From Lathyrus oleraceus (Eukaryota > Streptophyta > Magnoliopsida > Fabales > Fabaceae): a stretch of DNA of 64,000 bases. Shown one piece after another: positions 46,701 through 61,081 of the stretch. The translations under genes were made by a program, and so were the position numbers. The notes under the pieces were generated by a model that saw nothing but the letters and a program-made list of their open reading frames with translations, had not been told where the DNA came from and ran no database searches. Position 1 is the first letter of the stretch; every line of letters begins with the position of its first letter. Location of the stretch: the NCBI RefSeq assembly GCF_024323335.1, contig NC_066579.1, positions 356,888,900 to 356,952,899 of the forward strand, read 5' to 3'.

Positions 46701-48633
46701 ATGATTTTTCAAAGTTGAGTAACCAAAGTGAAATAAAATATGAAATTAAAATGAATTAATTGGATTTACTAATGAACCGGATGGCAATCTTGTAATTTTG
46801 GATTTCATTAATCAAAACGACGCCGTTTAGGCGCGGCCAGGGAAATGTTCCTATTGGCTGGCATGGGGAACAGTAAGATGCACATGCGTGATACAGATTT
46901 TCTGGAAAAAATATTAGGGTTTGGCCATGTACAGTGAACACTCATCCCTTCCAATCAGCTCGAAAAAATTTTATGCCCAGAATTTGAAATCAAAAAGGGC
47001 ATTCGAATCAACACTCCATGCTCATCAATATTACAGCAACAAAAATCATAGAATCATGCTCACGAGAGAGATCAAAGCTCAAACACATTCATACATGACA
47101 CTTTAAGGCAACATAACTTCCTTAATATGCGACCATTTTCGATGAGGCAAAGCTTAAAACAATCAGCATTGCAAGACCTTCATAATGCATAACATGGTTT
47201 TGGAAAATGAGAGATTCGAAAAACCATACCAGATTTGAAGAACAGAGTTGGGTTGTGGTCGTTTGGTTGCAAAGAGGCGAACCAGATCCCCCTTGTGGTC
47301 TGTATGTATGAATGGTCAAGTGTGGAGTGCTCATACGCCTTGCTTCTAGCTTCCAACAAGTTCTGCCATGGATGCTGCTTGAAAAAGACAGTCCATGAAT
47401 CTTGATTACAGTTGGTTTAGGATGATGGAAATGTGCTCATAATGAAGAGAGATGGTGAAGCAAGTAAGGCAAGGCTTGGTCTCTTTGAGGATTTGGCAGA
47501 TTTTTGAAAATGCACAAAATGAGGTTTGAGAGAATGAAATGAAATCTGAGTTGGTGTGGCTGCTACTAGGGTTTGTAATTGACAGAAAATGATCTTAAGA
47601 TCTGCTGTTTGATGTTGCTTGTGGTACTGAATCAAAGGCCATGAAAATGTGGGATGGAGTAGTTGAAAGTTGTACTTTTGGCCAATTTTCAAGCAAGTAG
47701 GGAATGGCTACACGTACTGCACAAGAATGGGCTTCCAACAAGTTTTAATCAACATTTCAGAACATGTTTGAATGGTAGAAATGGTTGGGAATGATTATTT
47801 TGAAAAGTCAAAATTCAACTCACTTGAAATTAATTAAGGCAAGTTCAAAAATGGCATTTTGATTGGTGAAGTTTTGGTACATGAAAATTACATTTTTGGA
47901 AAGAGGGGATCAAATGTGACTTGTAGGAAAAAACCCCACCAAATTGGCCAAATGGTTTGAGAGATATGGCCTTTTGAAGTTCAAGAATTTCTGAAAATGA
48001 TTTGATCATAACTTGCCAACCATACATGGGAATTGAGTGTTCTTGGACTTTTTGGAAATGGGAGAACAAGATCTTCAACTTTCATGTTGGGAAAAAATTC
48101 ATTTGAAGCTTGTATCATGATGTAAGTTTGAGGATCAAGACTTTCCATTTTTGGTAAGTTTCAGTTACAGGTCCAGTTTCCATTTTTGGAAATTTCTGAT
48201 CTGGCTTCAAATTCTTCCATGATGGTGTTTGACATGATATATGAGGCCTATTTGGACATGAATGAGACCTCTCAAACCAAGTCCAACCATCAAACCACTG
48301 ATTAAATGGACAGTTGACCAACAGTTGACTTTTAGGGTTTCTGACTGATTGTGCATTGACTGATGACTTCTGAACATCCAATCCTTGACCAAAACACTTC
48401 AAATGGATCCCCAAGTCATGTGAACATGTTGGACCAACCCTAGGGCCTTGGCTCCTTGAGAAATGTGCTTGCTTGCTTGACTGACTGATCTCCTGACCAG
48501 TTTGACCTAATTTCTTGATTGGCTTGCACTTGAGGCAAATGGGACAATGCAATGCTATGCAGTGGACCATGATATGCTATGACCTAATATGAAAATGTAT
48601 GTACAATGATGGGTGCAAATTTGAGGTGCTACA
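43787..48633 (-). repeat. Ogre LTR-b (shared between internal 1 and internal 2)
   Basis: 4847 bp with the same edges as LTR-a. On the left it meets the primer site of internal 1 (so it is that unit's 5' LTR) and on the right the polypurine tract of internal 2 (so it is that unit's 3' LTR). It differs from LTR-a by scattered substitutions and small indels. It repeats the direct repeat (about 44282-44450) and the hairpin array (about 44677-44826). Confidence 0.93.
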
Positions 48634-51194
48634 GCTGCCCCTATTCAATCAGCTGGGAACCCGAATGGATGAGAGCAACGGCTGTCAGACTTTCAGGGTA
48701 AACAGGGATTGAATACCAAGAACCGTAGAAATTTGCACTCTGCCGGATATGATACAAGAAGAACCACGTCATTTACTGATGACGCCTACAATTGACAACT
48801 TCAGAAGAGCGAAACCATTTACCGATGGTTAGAAACTGGTAACTTGATATTTACCGATATCAACTTCAGCAAGACCATTTACCGATGACTGCTGGGAAAC
48901 AACTTGATGTTAAAAGGAAGCAAAACCATTTACCGATGGTGGCTTCAAAGAAACTTGACATTTACCGATATCAACTTCAACTCGACCATTTACCGATGGC
49001 TACTGCAACTGGGGATTTGATATTTACCGATATCGAAGAAAACGGGGCCATTTACCGATGGCGTCTCCACTTGAGGAGGAACAAAATCTTTGTGGTGTAA
49101 TCAAACAAGACGTTTACCGACGTCTTCTGGGGATCTTGATTTTATCAACAAAGAAACAAAGCATGACCAGACATTTACCGGTGACTGGGATGAGACTCGA
49201 TGTTTACCGACATCGAAAGATGATGTTTACCGACATCCAAAAACGACCAGACATTTACCGATGACCGGGGAACACTTCACTAAGGGAAAAAACAAATATT
49301 TGCAACTGGAAACCAGATAGGACATTTACCGATGACTCTACTGGGGATCTCTAGCTGGGGATTATCAGACATTTACCGATGACTGCAGAAAAGACTCAAT
49401 GTTTACCGACATCGAAAGATGATGTTTACCGACATCAAAAAATGACCAGACATTTACCGATGACTGGGGAGAAAACCTGATGTTTACAGACATCAAAACA
49501 ATGATGACCAGACATTTACCGATGACTGGAGAGAAAACCCGATGTTTACAGACACCGAAACAATGGTGTTTACCGACACCAAAAATGATGAACAGACATT
49601 TACTGATGACTGGCGAGAATACCCGATGTTTACAGACACCGAAACAATGGTGTTTACCGACACCAAAAATGATGACCAGACATTTACTGATGACTGGGGA
49701 GACTCCCGATGTTTACAGACACCGAAACAATGGTATTTACCGACACCAAACAAAGAAACACACGCGGGTGCTAGCATGACACTTACCGGTATCACAAGAA
49801 CGACTTCTTAGATATGTCAAGGCAAGGTTGACCACTTGCTGGGGGTCTCACTGGGGAGAAACAAACTTTCTGTCACCAACGGGTGAGGTAATAAACTTCT
49901 GTGGGGATATCAATCCTGAATGCTGTCAAGAGCAACTGTAGCAGACTTGCTGTGCTGATGTTGAATGAAATGATCCGCCTCTGCCGGGGATACGGTCTGG
50001 TGAGGTTAACACATGAATGCATATGTTTGAATTTTTCTATGGCGTAATGCTCCATATTGAATGGGAATGCTACGCAGTTTGAGGATGCAATGATCACTAA
50101 AGTGCAAGAATGCAAAAATGATGAAAAAACTCCGGCTGGGGAGCCAAAACTGATCGGGTACTCCAACTCTACGGGGAGACTCTGCAGGGAGAGCAACGAC
50201 TTCTCACTCATGTTGGAGAATAGCACTGCTGCTGGGGAAAGGTAAACTCCGCTGGGGATATCCTTCAGTCCACAGATAGGATAAATGCTGGAGATAAATT
50301 TCAATGAACCTGCCTCACTCGGGGAGGAAATCGGCAAATACAGGCCTGCTGGGAATAGGCAATCCTTAGATCTGTTGGGGAATAGAAGGCACTATCCACA
50401 GACGTCTCCGCAGGGGAACATAGCTCTGATAGCTTCCAAACTTGCTTGGGGAAAATATCTGCTGAGGAAACGTCCTCACAGATGCCAACCTGAAAAACAG
50501 CACAACAAAATGCCCCCAGGGGATACATGGACAAGATACGCTCAAGTGTCCTCAACATTCAAAATGATTTTCAAATGTTTTATCTTTCTGCACGTTATTG
50601 TGTAGCCTTCATGTTCTTAGATGCAATGCTTATCAAAAATTCGGACATTTTTGCAAACAAAACAGTAAAAATAAAAACCAAAGAGCTATTTATCTGAATA
50701 ACGACTTTTATTGATTGAAAATGCGCCTGAAGAGGCAAATACATTGGGAAGCAATTCCTAGAAAGAGGTAATTGCGCACAAAAGGAAAAATCTATCCTAA
50801 TGGCAATGTGAACACGGCATCCACTATTTCCCAATTCTGTTATAACTCACAGATCATCAGTTTTCCTCCCAACTCCTTGCTTTCTGAGAAGAATGACTGG
50901 ACGGATCACATCTTTCGAGATGGCAGATGACAAAGCTTGATGAAGTACAGACAACTCAGACTGTAGTCTTCGCTTTAATCCCTCTTTTGGCTGGATCGCC
51001 CTTTCGGGTTTTCAATCCACCGGGATACCCATTTTTGCCTAAGCCGCCCTTGCGGGTTTTCGACTTACCGGGTGTACAAATTCTTTTCATTTTATCCCTA
51101 ATTTTTGCCCGAACCTTTTCTTTCTGTTTTTTGGTTCGTCGGGATGCCCTTTTTTTGCCTGGACTCTTTTAGTCTTTTTGTCCAGCGGGTCAAT
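48634..51194 (-). other. Ogre copy 2 polypurine tract and 3' UTR
   Basis: Parallel to 31317-33880. Polypurine tract at 48634-48645, TTTACCGA array at 48767-49792, hairpin block at about 50985-51194. One array unit reads TTTACCGA here where copy 1 has TTTACCAA (about 31937). Confidence 0.85.
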
Positions 51195-54100
51195 TTATGC
51201 GAAGTATTTTTTGACTACATCTGAGTTAACAGGAGACGGAAAATCTTCACCATCCATAGTTGTAAGCATCAAGGCTCCACCGGAGAAGACCTTCTTCACA
51301 ACATACGGACCTTCATAATTAGGAGTCCACTTGCCCCTGTTATCTGTACCGGGAGGGAGGATCCTCTTCAAAACTAGATCACCGATCTGATAGCTTCGAG
51401 GACGCACTTTCTGATCAAAGGCTCGCTTCATCCTTCTCTGATACAACTGTCCATGGCATACAGCTGCTAGCCGTCTCTCCTCGATAAGGCTCAACTCGTT
51501 AAACCTTGTTCGAATCCACTCGGCTTCGTCCAGCTTGACATCCAATAAAACTCTCAGAGAAGGAATCTCCACTTCAACAGGTAGGACAGCTTCCATACCA
51601 TACACAAGGGAGTAAGGGGTTGCCCCGGTCGACGTACGTACTGAGGTACGGTACCCATGCAAAGCGAAAGGCAGCATCTCATGCCAATCCTTGTACGTAA
51701 CGACCATCTTCTGCACAATCTTCTTGATATTCTTGTTCGCCGCTTCTACAACACCATTCATCTTCGGTCTGTAAGGAGAAGAATTGTGATGTTCAATCTT
51801 GAAATCTTTACAAAGCTCTTTCATCATCTTGTTGTTGAGATTCGAACCATTGTCAGTGATGATTCTCTCAGGAACTCCATAACGACATATGATTTCTTTC
51901 TTGATGAACCGGGTAACCACTTGTTTGGTAACGTTAGCATAGGAAGCTGCTTCCACCCATTTGGTGAAATAGTCAATCGCAACCAAGATGAAGCGATGTC
52001 CATTCGAAGCAGTAGGCTCAATCTTCCCAATCATATCAATGCCCCACATGGCAAACGGCCAAGGCGAATTCATGACATTCAGAGGGCTTGGTGGTACATG
52101 CACCTTATCAGCATAAATTTGACACTTATGGCACTTCCGAGCATACTTGAAACAATCGGATTCCATAGTCATCCAGTAATAACCCGCTCTCAACAATTTC
52201 TTAGCCATTGCATGTCCGCCGGCATGAGTACCGAAGGAACCTTCATGAACTTCCTGCATTAACATGTCCGCCTCGGGTCTGTCCACGCATCTGAGCAAGA
52301 CCATGTCAAAGTTTCTCTTATACAACACATCATCCTGATTCAAATAGAAGCTTCCAGCTAGCCTTCTCAGGGTTTTCTTGTCATTCTTCGACGCACCTTC
52401 AGGATACTCCTGAGTCTTGAGGAAGTTCTTGATGTCATAATACCACGGCTTCTCATCAATCACCACAGACTCGGCTGCAAACACATACGCAGGCCTCTCA
52501 AGTCGATTCACCGCAACATGTGGCACATGATTCCACCAATGAACTTTGATCATAGACGACAAAGTAGCCAAAGCATCAGCCATCTGATTCTCATCCCGGG
52601 GGACATGATACAACTTCACCTTCTTGAAGAACGTCAGTATTCTTCTGGTGTAATCTCTATACGGAATCAAATGCGGCTGATTCGTATTCCAATCTCCATT
52701 GACTTGATTGACCACTAGAGCGGAATCTCCATAAATGTTAAGAGTTTTGATCCTCAGATCAATGGCTTCTTCTATCCCCATGATACAAGCCTCATACTCA
52801 GCTTCGTTGTTGGTGACGTCAAACGTCAATCTGGCAGAAAAAGGTATATGAGCACCTTTAGGATTGATCAATACTGCCCCAACACCATTACCGTTCATAT
52901 TCACAGCCCCATCAAACATCAGTGTCCATTTGTCATCCGGATCCGGTCCTTCCTCGACAAGAGGCTCTTCGCAATCTTTCATCTTAAGATACATGATGTC
53001 TTCATCAGGGAATTCAAACATCATAGGCTGATAATCTTCAATCGGTTGCTCGGCGAGGTAGTCTGACAGAATACTACCTTTGATGGCCTTTTGTGACGTG
53101 TACTGAATATCATATTCTGTTAGAATCATCTGCCAACGAGCAACGCGTCCGGTGAGAGCTGGTTTCTCAAAGATGTACTTCACTGGATCCATCTTAGAAA
53201 TCAATAAGGTAGTATGGTTCAACATATACTGCCTCAGTCGGCGAGCAGCCCAGGCCAAAGCACAACAAGTTTTCTCGAGCAGTGAATATCTTGTTTCACA
53301 GTCGGTAAACTTTTTGCTAAGGTAGTATATGGCATGCTCTTTTCGACCAGACTCGTCATGCTGTCCCAATACACACCCCATCGAGTTCTCAGTCACTGAC
53401 AGGTACATTATCAGAGGTCTCCCTGGAACTGGAGGTATAAGGATTGGAGGTTTCTGTAAATACTCTTTAATCTTGTCAAAAGCCTCTGACAATCATCATT
53501 CCACTTGATCGCCTGATTCTTTCTGAGCAGTTTGAAAATTGGTTCGCACGTGGCTGTTAGATGAGATATGAACCTTGCAATGTAGTTCAACCTCCCTAAA
53601 AACCCACGGACTTGCTTCTCCGTTTTTGGTTCAGGCATCTCTTGAATAGCTTTGACTTTTGCTGGATCAACCTCAATCCCTTTCTCACTGACAATGAAGC
53701 CTAAAAGCTTCCCTGATCTCACCCCAAACGTACACTTGTTCGGATTCAACCTCAGCTTGAACTTTCTCAACCGGTCAAACAGCTTCTGCAAATTAACCAG
53801 GTGCTCCTCTTCTGTCTGCGACTTCGCAATCATATCATCTACGTACACTTCAATTTCTTTGTGCATCATGTCATGAAAGAGAGTCGTCATTGCCCTCTGA
53901 TAGGTAGCACCAGCATTCTTTAGCCCAAATGGCATCACCTTATAGCAGAACGTGCCCCAAGGTGTAATGAATGTCGTCTTTTCCATGTCCTCTGGCGCCA
54001 TCTTGATCTGGTATATCCAGAGAAACCATCCATGAAAGAGAATACCGAGGATTGAGCCGTATTATCAACCAATACATCAATGTGAGGTAATGGGAAATCA

Positions 54101-54659
54101 TCTTTCGGACTCGCTCTATTCAAATCCCGGTAATCGACACACATTCTGACTTTACCATCCTTCTTCGGCACAGGAACGATGTTGGCCACCCATGGGGGAT
54201 AACTTGTAACAGCCAAAAACCTGCATCCCACTGCTTCTGAACCTCTTCCTTGATCTTAGTTGCCATGTCAGGACTCGTTCTACGAAGCTTCTGCTTGACC
54301 GAAGGACACCCTTCTCTAAGAGGTAATCGATGCACCACAATGTCTGTATCCAACCCAGGCATATCTTGATACGACCAGGCGAATGTCTCCACATATTCTC
54401 TCAGCATCTCAATCAGCCTCCTCTTGACAGAGTCCTCTAAAGCAGCCCCAATCTTGATTTCTCTTTTGGCGTCCTCAGTACCCAAATTAACAACCTCCAA
54501 CTCCTCCTGATGAGGTTGGATGACCTTTTCCTCTTGCTTCAGCAATCTGACCAATTCTGCAGGAAGTTCACAGTCTTCCTCACTCTCCTCTTCAGCTTGG
54601 TAGATGGGATTGTCGAAATCATACTGAGCCATAACAGAACTGTTCATAGTGAATGCCAT
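51195..54659 (-). pseudogene. Ogre copy 2 pol, three frameshifts
   Basis: Same protein as 33881-37348 but broken by small indels near 53483 (AAGCCTCTG versus AAGCTTTCTG), 54010 (CTGGTATATCC versus CTGATTATATCC) and 54222 (one A missing from a run). The integrase and both RNase H parts (51195-53492) are open; the RT is split over three frames. Integrase catalytic residues are kept, and the residue two before the last catalytic E is Val instead of Ala. Two of the three breaks involve a run or repeat, so some may be sequencing errors. Confidence 0.88.
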
Positions 54660-54669
54660 AAGATCGCTT

Positions 54670-54920
54670 CTGCATGTTTAATGCTTTGTTTTAGAAAAAG
54701 AGTTCAATAAAGTCACAAAAAACAAAAAATTGCCATTTTTATTGTTTTTGAAAAAGGATGAAAACAAAAAATAGAAAGACAGGGATCACAAAGTTTGATT
54801 TCAAAAAATGTCCTTCATTAATGATAATCATTAAAACATGATGAGGCCCTACAATGAATCACTACGCCTTGGGCAGATCGTAGGATTTTCATGCAAAATG
54901 ACAAAACAACAGAAAATTAC
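54670..54920 (-). other. Predicted Ogre intron, copy 2
   Basis: Same donor (GA|GTAATTTT at the protease stop) and acceptor (CATGCAG|AAGCG) as copy 1; 251 bp, the two-base difference lying in homopolymer runs. Confidence 0.7.
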
Positions 54921-57900
54921 TCTGTCAGAAGAGTAACTTGAACCACTTCTTCAGCCGTCCAGTTGTTGATAGACCCCCTGGTGCACACGGGCGAACCCAG
55001 TTGTCCAAATCACAATCACTGTCACAGTCTTCACTACCGGTTGCAGAGACGTCGCCATGATTCATCAGCCCAGCGCTGGTAAAGGTACTCGGACCCGCTT
55101 GACCATTCTGCTCTGCTTGGAGAGGCTCATAACCAACGCCAAATTTGTCTTCTTTGACAGGCAAATCCACCATCTTGCCCCAGCCTTCAGCTTTGCCAGA
55201 ATCAACAACCTCCTTAGCCTGCTTGTAAGAAGTAATTGAAGCACCTGGCTTCCTCTGCTCAGCGTACGCCACTTTCTCAAGAGCCACAGTCTCAAACGCC
55301 TGGCATAAGGTTTCGTGGATCTCGCCATCCACCTCAACATATTTGAACGAGGATAGATGACTCACCAGAATCTCTTCTTCACCGCACACAGTCACAATCT
55401 GACCGTTCCAGACATACTTGAGCTTTTGATGGAGAGTCGACGAGACTGCCCCTGCTGCATGAATCCATGGACGCCCCAATAAACAACTATAGGCGGGCTG
55501 GATGTCCATAACATAGAAGATGATATCGAATACCTCAGGACCTATCTTCACAGGCAAGGTAACTTCCCCACACACAGAACGTTTGGATCCGTCGAAAGCA
55601 CGAACGATCAGGTCACTGGGAGTAAGCACAAACCCTTCCACATCAATCTTCTTCAGAATCTGCTTAGGCAACACATTCAGCGACGACCCGGTGTCTACCA
55701 ATACGTGAGACAACACTGCCCCCTTGCACTCCATGGTGATGTGCAAGGCTTTGTTATGGTTTCGCCCTTCAGGCGGTAAGTCCAGGTTGGTGAATCCTAC
55801 ACCATGCCTGGTGCTCACATTGGCCATCACACCCTCCAGTTGATTGACAGAAATCTCCTGAGGCACGTAAGCCAGATTCAACATCTTCAGCAAGGCGTTA
55901 CGGTGTGCCTCAGAGCACAACAACAGTGAAAGTATAGAAATCTTGGACGGAGTTTGATTCAACTGATCTACAATCTTGTAGTCACTCTTCTTGATTATTT
56001 TCATAAACTCCTCCACGTCTTTCTCAAATGACCCCTCGGGCGCTTCCTTCTGGACAGGTTCTTCCTCAACCACAGCTTGCTTACCCTTTGCTCTGGCGAG
56101 AGCCTCAGCATTATTGTCCCTCAAAGGCTGCGGTGCGAACAGACGACCGCTTCTGGTAAAACCTCCTGGACCCCCTACATTATCCACAGCCGGACCAACA
56201 GTTGCAGGAACTCTATTCGGTAACCAATTGTCACTGGAGCTTGATTCACTGGTCTCGTCTGACTTTCAGCCCTTCTGTTAACTGCGGTGAGCATTATCAT
56301 ACTTCCACGGCACGGCCCTACTATTCTCAACAGCCCTTCTTCCAGACGCGATAGTAGTTGGAGCACTGATGGTTACAGGCACGGAAATGGTAACTGGGGT
56401 ACCATTTGTTGCAGGTGCACTAACGACCCTTTGTCCACGTCCTTCAGACGGTTTAAAGTAAATGGTGATAGTTGACACTGTCCCACGATCTTTTACAGCC
56501 CTACTGAATTGCAAACAACCCTCATCCATCATACCCTGGATACCGGCCCTTAACTGGTCGCAACCATTCTCAGATTCTGCACAGCCCAAACAATCCTCAT
56601 CACAGCCCGAGTAGACACCCCCATTCAGCAGACGGCCCTTCACAACTAGCAGAGAAGTCTGAACATCATCAACATTAACAACCAGATCTTCAGCTTCTTT
56701 CCCCTCAATATTGTTCACTCTATGCCCACCATGCTGAGGCATAGGGTTGTTTACGACGTTAGGCACTGGTGCGAAGTTGATTGCTTTGGCATCGATCAAA
56801 TCTTGGACCTTGTGCTGGAGAGCCCGACACTTCTCAGTATGATGCCCTGGTGCCCCAGAGTGAAAGTCACAACGGACGTTGGCGTCGTACCCAGGAGGCA
56901 ATACTGTAGGCGGAGCCATTGTACGCAACTCAACCATCCCCAACCTGAGTAGTTCTGGCAGCAGTTCGGCGTACGACATGGGTAGCGAATCAAAACGTCG
57001 ATCAGGCATCCTTTGTCTGGGCTGATACGGACGTTGCTGTTGTTGTTGTTGCGGTTGTTGAACTCTTTGTTGTTGTTGTTGACGAGGTTGAGGTGCCGGA
57101 ATGGTTACTGCAGCAGCTTGATGGTATTCACTTCTGTTCTGATCTCTGCGGTATTGAACAGCATTAGTTTCACCCTCTCTTCGACGAGGTGCCCCAGCAA
57201 ACGGCTTCTTAGAAGAAGAGGAACCAGCATCTTGGATCTTCCCAGTTTTAATCAAGCTCTCAGTCCTCTCTCCACAAATGACAACATCAGAAAAACTACC
57301 GAATGGGCAGCTCCCCATCCGGTCCATAAACACACCCTGAAGAGTACCGATAAACATATCTGTCAACTCCCTCTCCAGCATAGGGGGTTGAACTCTAGCA
57401 GCCAGTTCACGCCACCTCTGGGCATACTCCTTGAAGCTTTCATTGGATTTCTGACATAGACTCTGCAGCTGAGTCCGGCTCGGTGCCATGTCCATGTTGT
57501 TTTGTATTGCCTCAAAAGGCCTCACCCAGATCCCTCCAACAGCGGATAGAATCTCTCTTCAATTCCATGTACCAGTCCAAAGAAGCCCCAGATAGACTAT
57601 CTTGGAAAAAATACATCCACATCTTTTCATCATCGGTATACGCAGAGATTTTTCGATAATAAGCCTGCACATGGGTGCGAGGGCAAGAAGTACCGTTGTA
57701 TTTATCGAAGGACGGTGCTTTGAACTTGTAAGGGATTCTCAAACCTTCCACCAACCCCATATTGGTAACATCAAAACCGAGAGAATTCTGACATTCCATA
57801 GCTCTAATTTTCTCAGCAAGGGCATCAACTTTACGATCCCTCTCATCAACCCTCCCCAGAACGTCTTCGTCTTCACTGAGCAGAGTGAACATATCCTCTT

Positions 57901-58227
57901 GTCTGTCAACAATCGGAGCAGGATTACGGGCCGGGGCACGGACTGCTCTGGCATTAGCGGCATCTGGAGCAATAGGTTGACCGTTGATTCGAATACCCCC
58001 CAACTCATCACCTATAGCATAGTTGTTGATGGTACAGCAGCAGCAACATTGTTATCATTGACCGGGCCTCCCTCTGGCGGAGCATGGTTGACCGGTGGAA
58101 TTGCAGCTTCTTGTCTCTGAACCATGGCTCGAAGTTCTTCTTGACCTTGTGCAACCCCTTGCATCATATTCATAAACTGGGCCATGTTAGCCTTCATCTC
58201 AGCCAACTCTGCTTGAACTTGATCCAT
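54917..58227 (-). pseudogene. Ogre copy 2 gag-pro, several frameshifts
   Basis: Gag start is the ATG at 58227. Frame breaks occur near 58030 (one G lost), 57500 and 57513 (G and A lost), 56279 (one A gained), 56222 (one A lost) and 54976 (one C lost). Between 57525 and 56278 a single frame crosses from the gag C-terminal half through the unusual zinc motif into the protease linker. This shows that gag and pro are one frame in this family, unlike the broken copy 1. The protease DTGSS lies in the open frame 54925-56187. Confidence 0.88.
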
Positions 58228-58634
58228 ACCTCTCTGTTGATTCAGTCTTGTTGAGTAGCGGTGCGGACGTTGATCAGCTATCCTGCCTGAACAGGAACAA
58301 GAGTGAGAAGTCACGACCAAGAACACCTGTTATGCAAAATGATATGAGTATGGTGCTAATGATGCGTATGATGCACATGATATGTTCATTCCTCAGGCAT
58401 TCAAAGAGCCTGAGTCATCCTCAAAAGATGGCAACCTGCAGCAAGAACAACACAGAAGCACAGAAACAACATACACAAGAGTGATGAGTAAAATGAAACC
58501 AACCACCCCATCTATATGAGTAACAGGATCATACAACAAAGTTGACAAAGAAAATCCAAACAATCGGAGTACAACAATGAATCCCATCCAACAAGCCTGG
58601 AGGTGATTCTCAACATACACATCAAAGATACAAA
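58228..58634 (-). other. Spacer between Ogre ORF1 and gag (copy 2)
   Basis: About 407 bp, matching 40921-41330; nothing recognised. Confidence 0.55.
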
Positions 58635-60273
58635 CTAAGACAAACGGCCTCTCGGAATGAGAGTCTTCAAGTACTGACACTGGTCTATCAACAGGTCACA
58701 TTCTGAACATTCTGGCAAAAGAGTGATCTTCTCCTTCAGTTGTCGTCTAAGCTCTACCACTTCTCCTCCAAGGTGGTGCTCTGATGCCTGTCTCAAGTCT
58801 ACTTCCTTCTTCAACTGGATGTCTCTGTCTCTGAGTTGCTTCTCCAAGTCTCTGATCTTCTTCTGATAGCTGGCCTCACCCTCTGCAGCCTCAAGCACTC
58901 CCGGTGTTCTGCATCTAACATGCTCTCCACCTCCTCGTAGGATCTCTTCTTGCTTCTCAGTCTGCTAGCATCTTCTTCTCGCACTCCTCTGAGTTGATGA
59001 ACCAAGTTCCACCTATCAGCTTTGGCTTTGTACAGCTCCATCTGGGTATCTTGCTCCTTCTCTCTCAAACGGCGATTCTCCATCAAGGCTTGCTTGTAGT
59101 GCTCCGCAGGCACACTCTCAGCAAGGATCAAAGGTGGTTGCTCCTGCAACGGCTCCATCCTATCGTAGGGTAACAACAAAGTTTCTACTCTCTCCTTGAC
59201 CCAATCAGTGTAATCAGGCATAGCAACGGCAAACTTCTTCCCTAAGACAGATCCATCCTTCACACCAATAGACTTCCAAGCTCTCCCTATCTGCTCCAAT
59301 CTATCCGGGTCACTCTGCTTCTCAAAATACACACTTTCTGCTACCTCAGCCTCAAGTGGTCTTCCCTTCATCACAAACCCCAACTGGCGAAGAGAAAAAA
59401 CCGGGTTGTAATTGATGCAACCCCTAGTCCCTATGAGTGGCACATTACGGAATCCTCCACAGCTCATAATGACGTTACGCACATCCATCCGGTAAGATTG
59501 CCACCTGATATCATAGGAAGTAAGAGACATAACCCTCTGAGTCCACTTATGCGTGCTCTGAGCATCCACAAAAGGTCCACTGACTGGCAGGAGAGACAAG
59601 AACCATCTGAGCAAAAGCGGGAGACAACACCTGATAGCCCCACCCTTACCATGCCTACTGTGAATAGCATAGTAAGTGTCAGCTAACAGAGTAGGAACTC
59701 TGATTTCCTCCAATGAAAATACTGACTGCAGCATAGTCAACAAAATTGGGCATACTCGGAAACAGACGATCCCATAGATCATGACGGCCAACTGAGCATG
59801 AAAGGCTTCCCAACTTCCCTTCTCTGCTTCTTCTCTAGCTACCCTCAACAGAAACTTCAAAGGCAATCCTACAACATCCCCACTGGACTTCCAACTATCA
59901 CTGACTTCCTTGATACCCAAATGGAGAGCTCTGGCAACAACTCTGAAATCAACCTCCTTGGGCACATCCAAGAAAGGAACCTGATACGGACCGGGACACT
60001 CAGCAGAATGGAGTACTCCTCAAGAGTAGGCGCCAACTGATAATCTTGAAAGGTGAAACAATGAAGCTCTGGGTCGTAGAACTGTAGAAGAGTCTGCAAC
60101 GGCACCGGATCGACTACCATCTTCAACAGTGTCAGAATATCTCCATACTGGTCAACAACCCCTTCTGGTTACCACTGGTCATAAGGTTGCTCAACTCAAT
60201 CAGAGACGTCAAAGGTTCACAGGTGAAAGCTGTAGGAACAAGTCTTCCGCTTCAACTCTGGGACTGTTGCCAT
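58635..60273 (-). pseudogene. Ogre ORF1 protein, copy 2, frameshifted
   Basis: Same protein as 41331-42971, starting at ATG 60273. It is broken by single-base changes near 60222 (gain), 60157 (loss), 59988 (loss), 59765 (loss) and 58878 (loss), with a local rearranged pair near 59698 (AACTCTGATTT versus AACTGGATTT). The central segment 58811-59971 is open and holds most of the globular region and coiled coil. Confidence 0.85.
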
Positions 60274-61061
60274 CTCTATCAGTGAACAAGCTCTGGAATG
60301 TACCTGAGAAATGATATGCATGCAGGGATTAGTTTTTTTTTTTACTTTTCTTTTCTTTTTTTTGTATCTTTTTTTTTATTGCGTTTTTTTTGAAAATAAA
60401 CATGCTATGATGCAAATGATGCAGACACGACTGGTTGGCTGTGTCTCTCAGAACACAGGATCAAAGCTTCGGCTTGAACTCGGAACACAAATTCATCTGA
60501 AACCCAAAGTCATCTGAGACCCAAAATTCTGAACCAATAGTCACCAACAGGATCACAAGTCACCAACAAGTCACCAACAAGTCACCAACTGTACCTGTAA
60601 TAATGATCATTTCCTCCCCACTCACGGGTGTCATCTAGGCCAGGGTAAGGTCGAGAGAAACGCAGCATAAATAACCTTTCGCAGAACATCATCATATACA
60701 CACCCGAAGTATGTAACGATAATGCCCACCAGGGTCTGAACTGCTCGTGATATCAATGTTTCCGCTAAGTGGCGCAATACCACCCGCTTCCCATGAATCA
60801 CTCTATTCCTAAGTATCCTAGATTTCACTCATGGCCTGGGTATTGGCCTTTTACCTCATGTAACTCCCACCCCAACAGAGAGAAACAGACAACCATCCAG
60901 GTGAACATATGAATATGAATGCAAACATTAATGCAAAATAAATGCAAACAAATAAATAAATGAATGCAATAAAACCACAAACCACCAAAACCCTAACCTA
61001 GAGAGCGCTAGGAGAGACTCGCTTAGGGAAGATGGACCAGCACAGGTCACCTTCTCTATAG
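60274..61061 (-). other. Ogre copy 2 leader
   Basis: Parallel to 42972-43766: poly-T tract, AAGTCACCAAC repeats, ATGCAAAC repeats. Non-coding. Confidence 0.65.
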
Positions 61062-61079
61062 TCCCCAGCAGAGTCGCCA
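61062..61079 (-). other. Ogre copy 2 primer-binding site
   Basis: Identical to the site at 43767-43784, two bases from the edge of LTR-c. Confidence 0.85.
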
Positions 61080-61081
61080 GC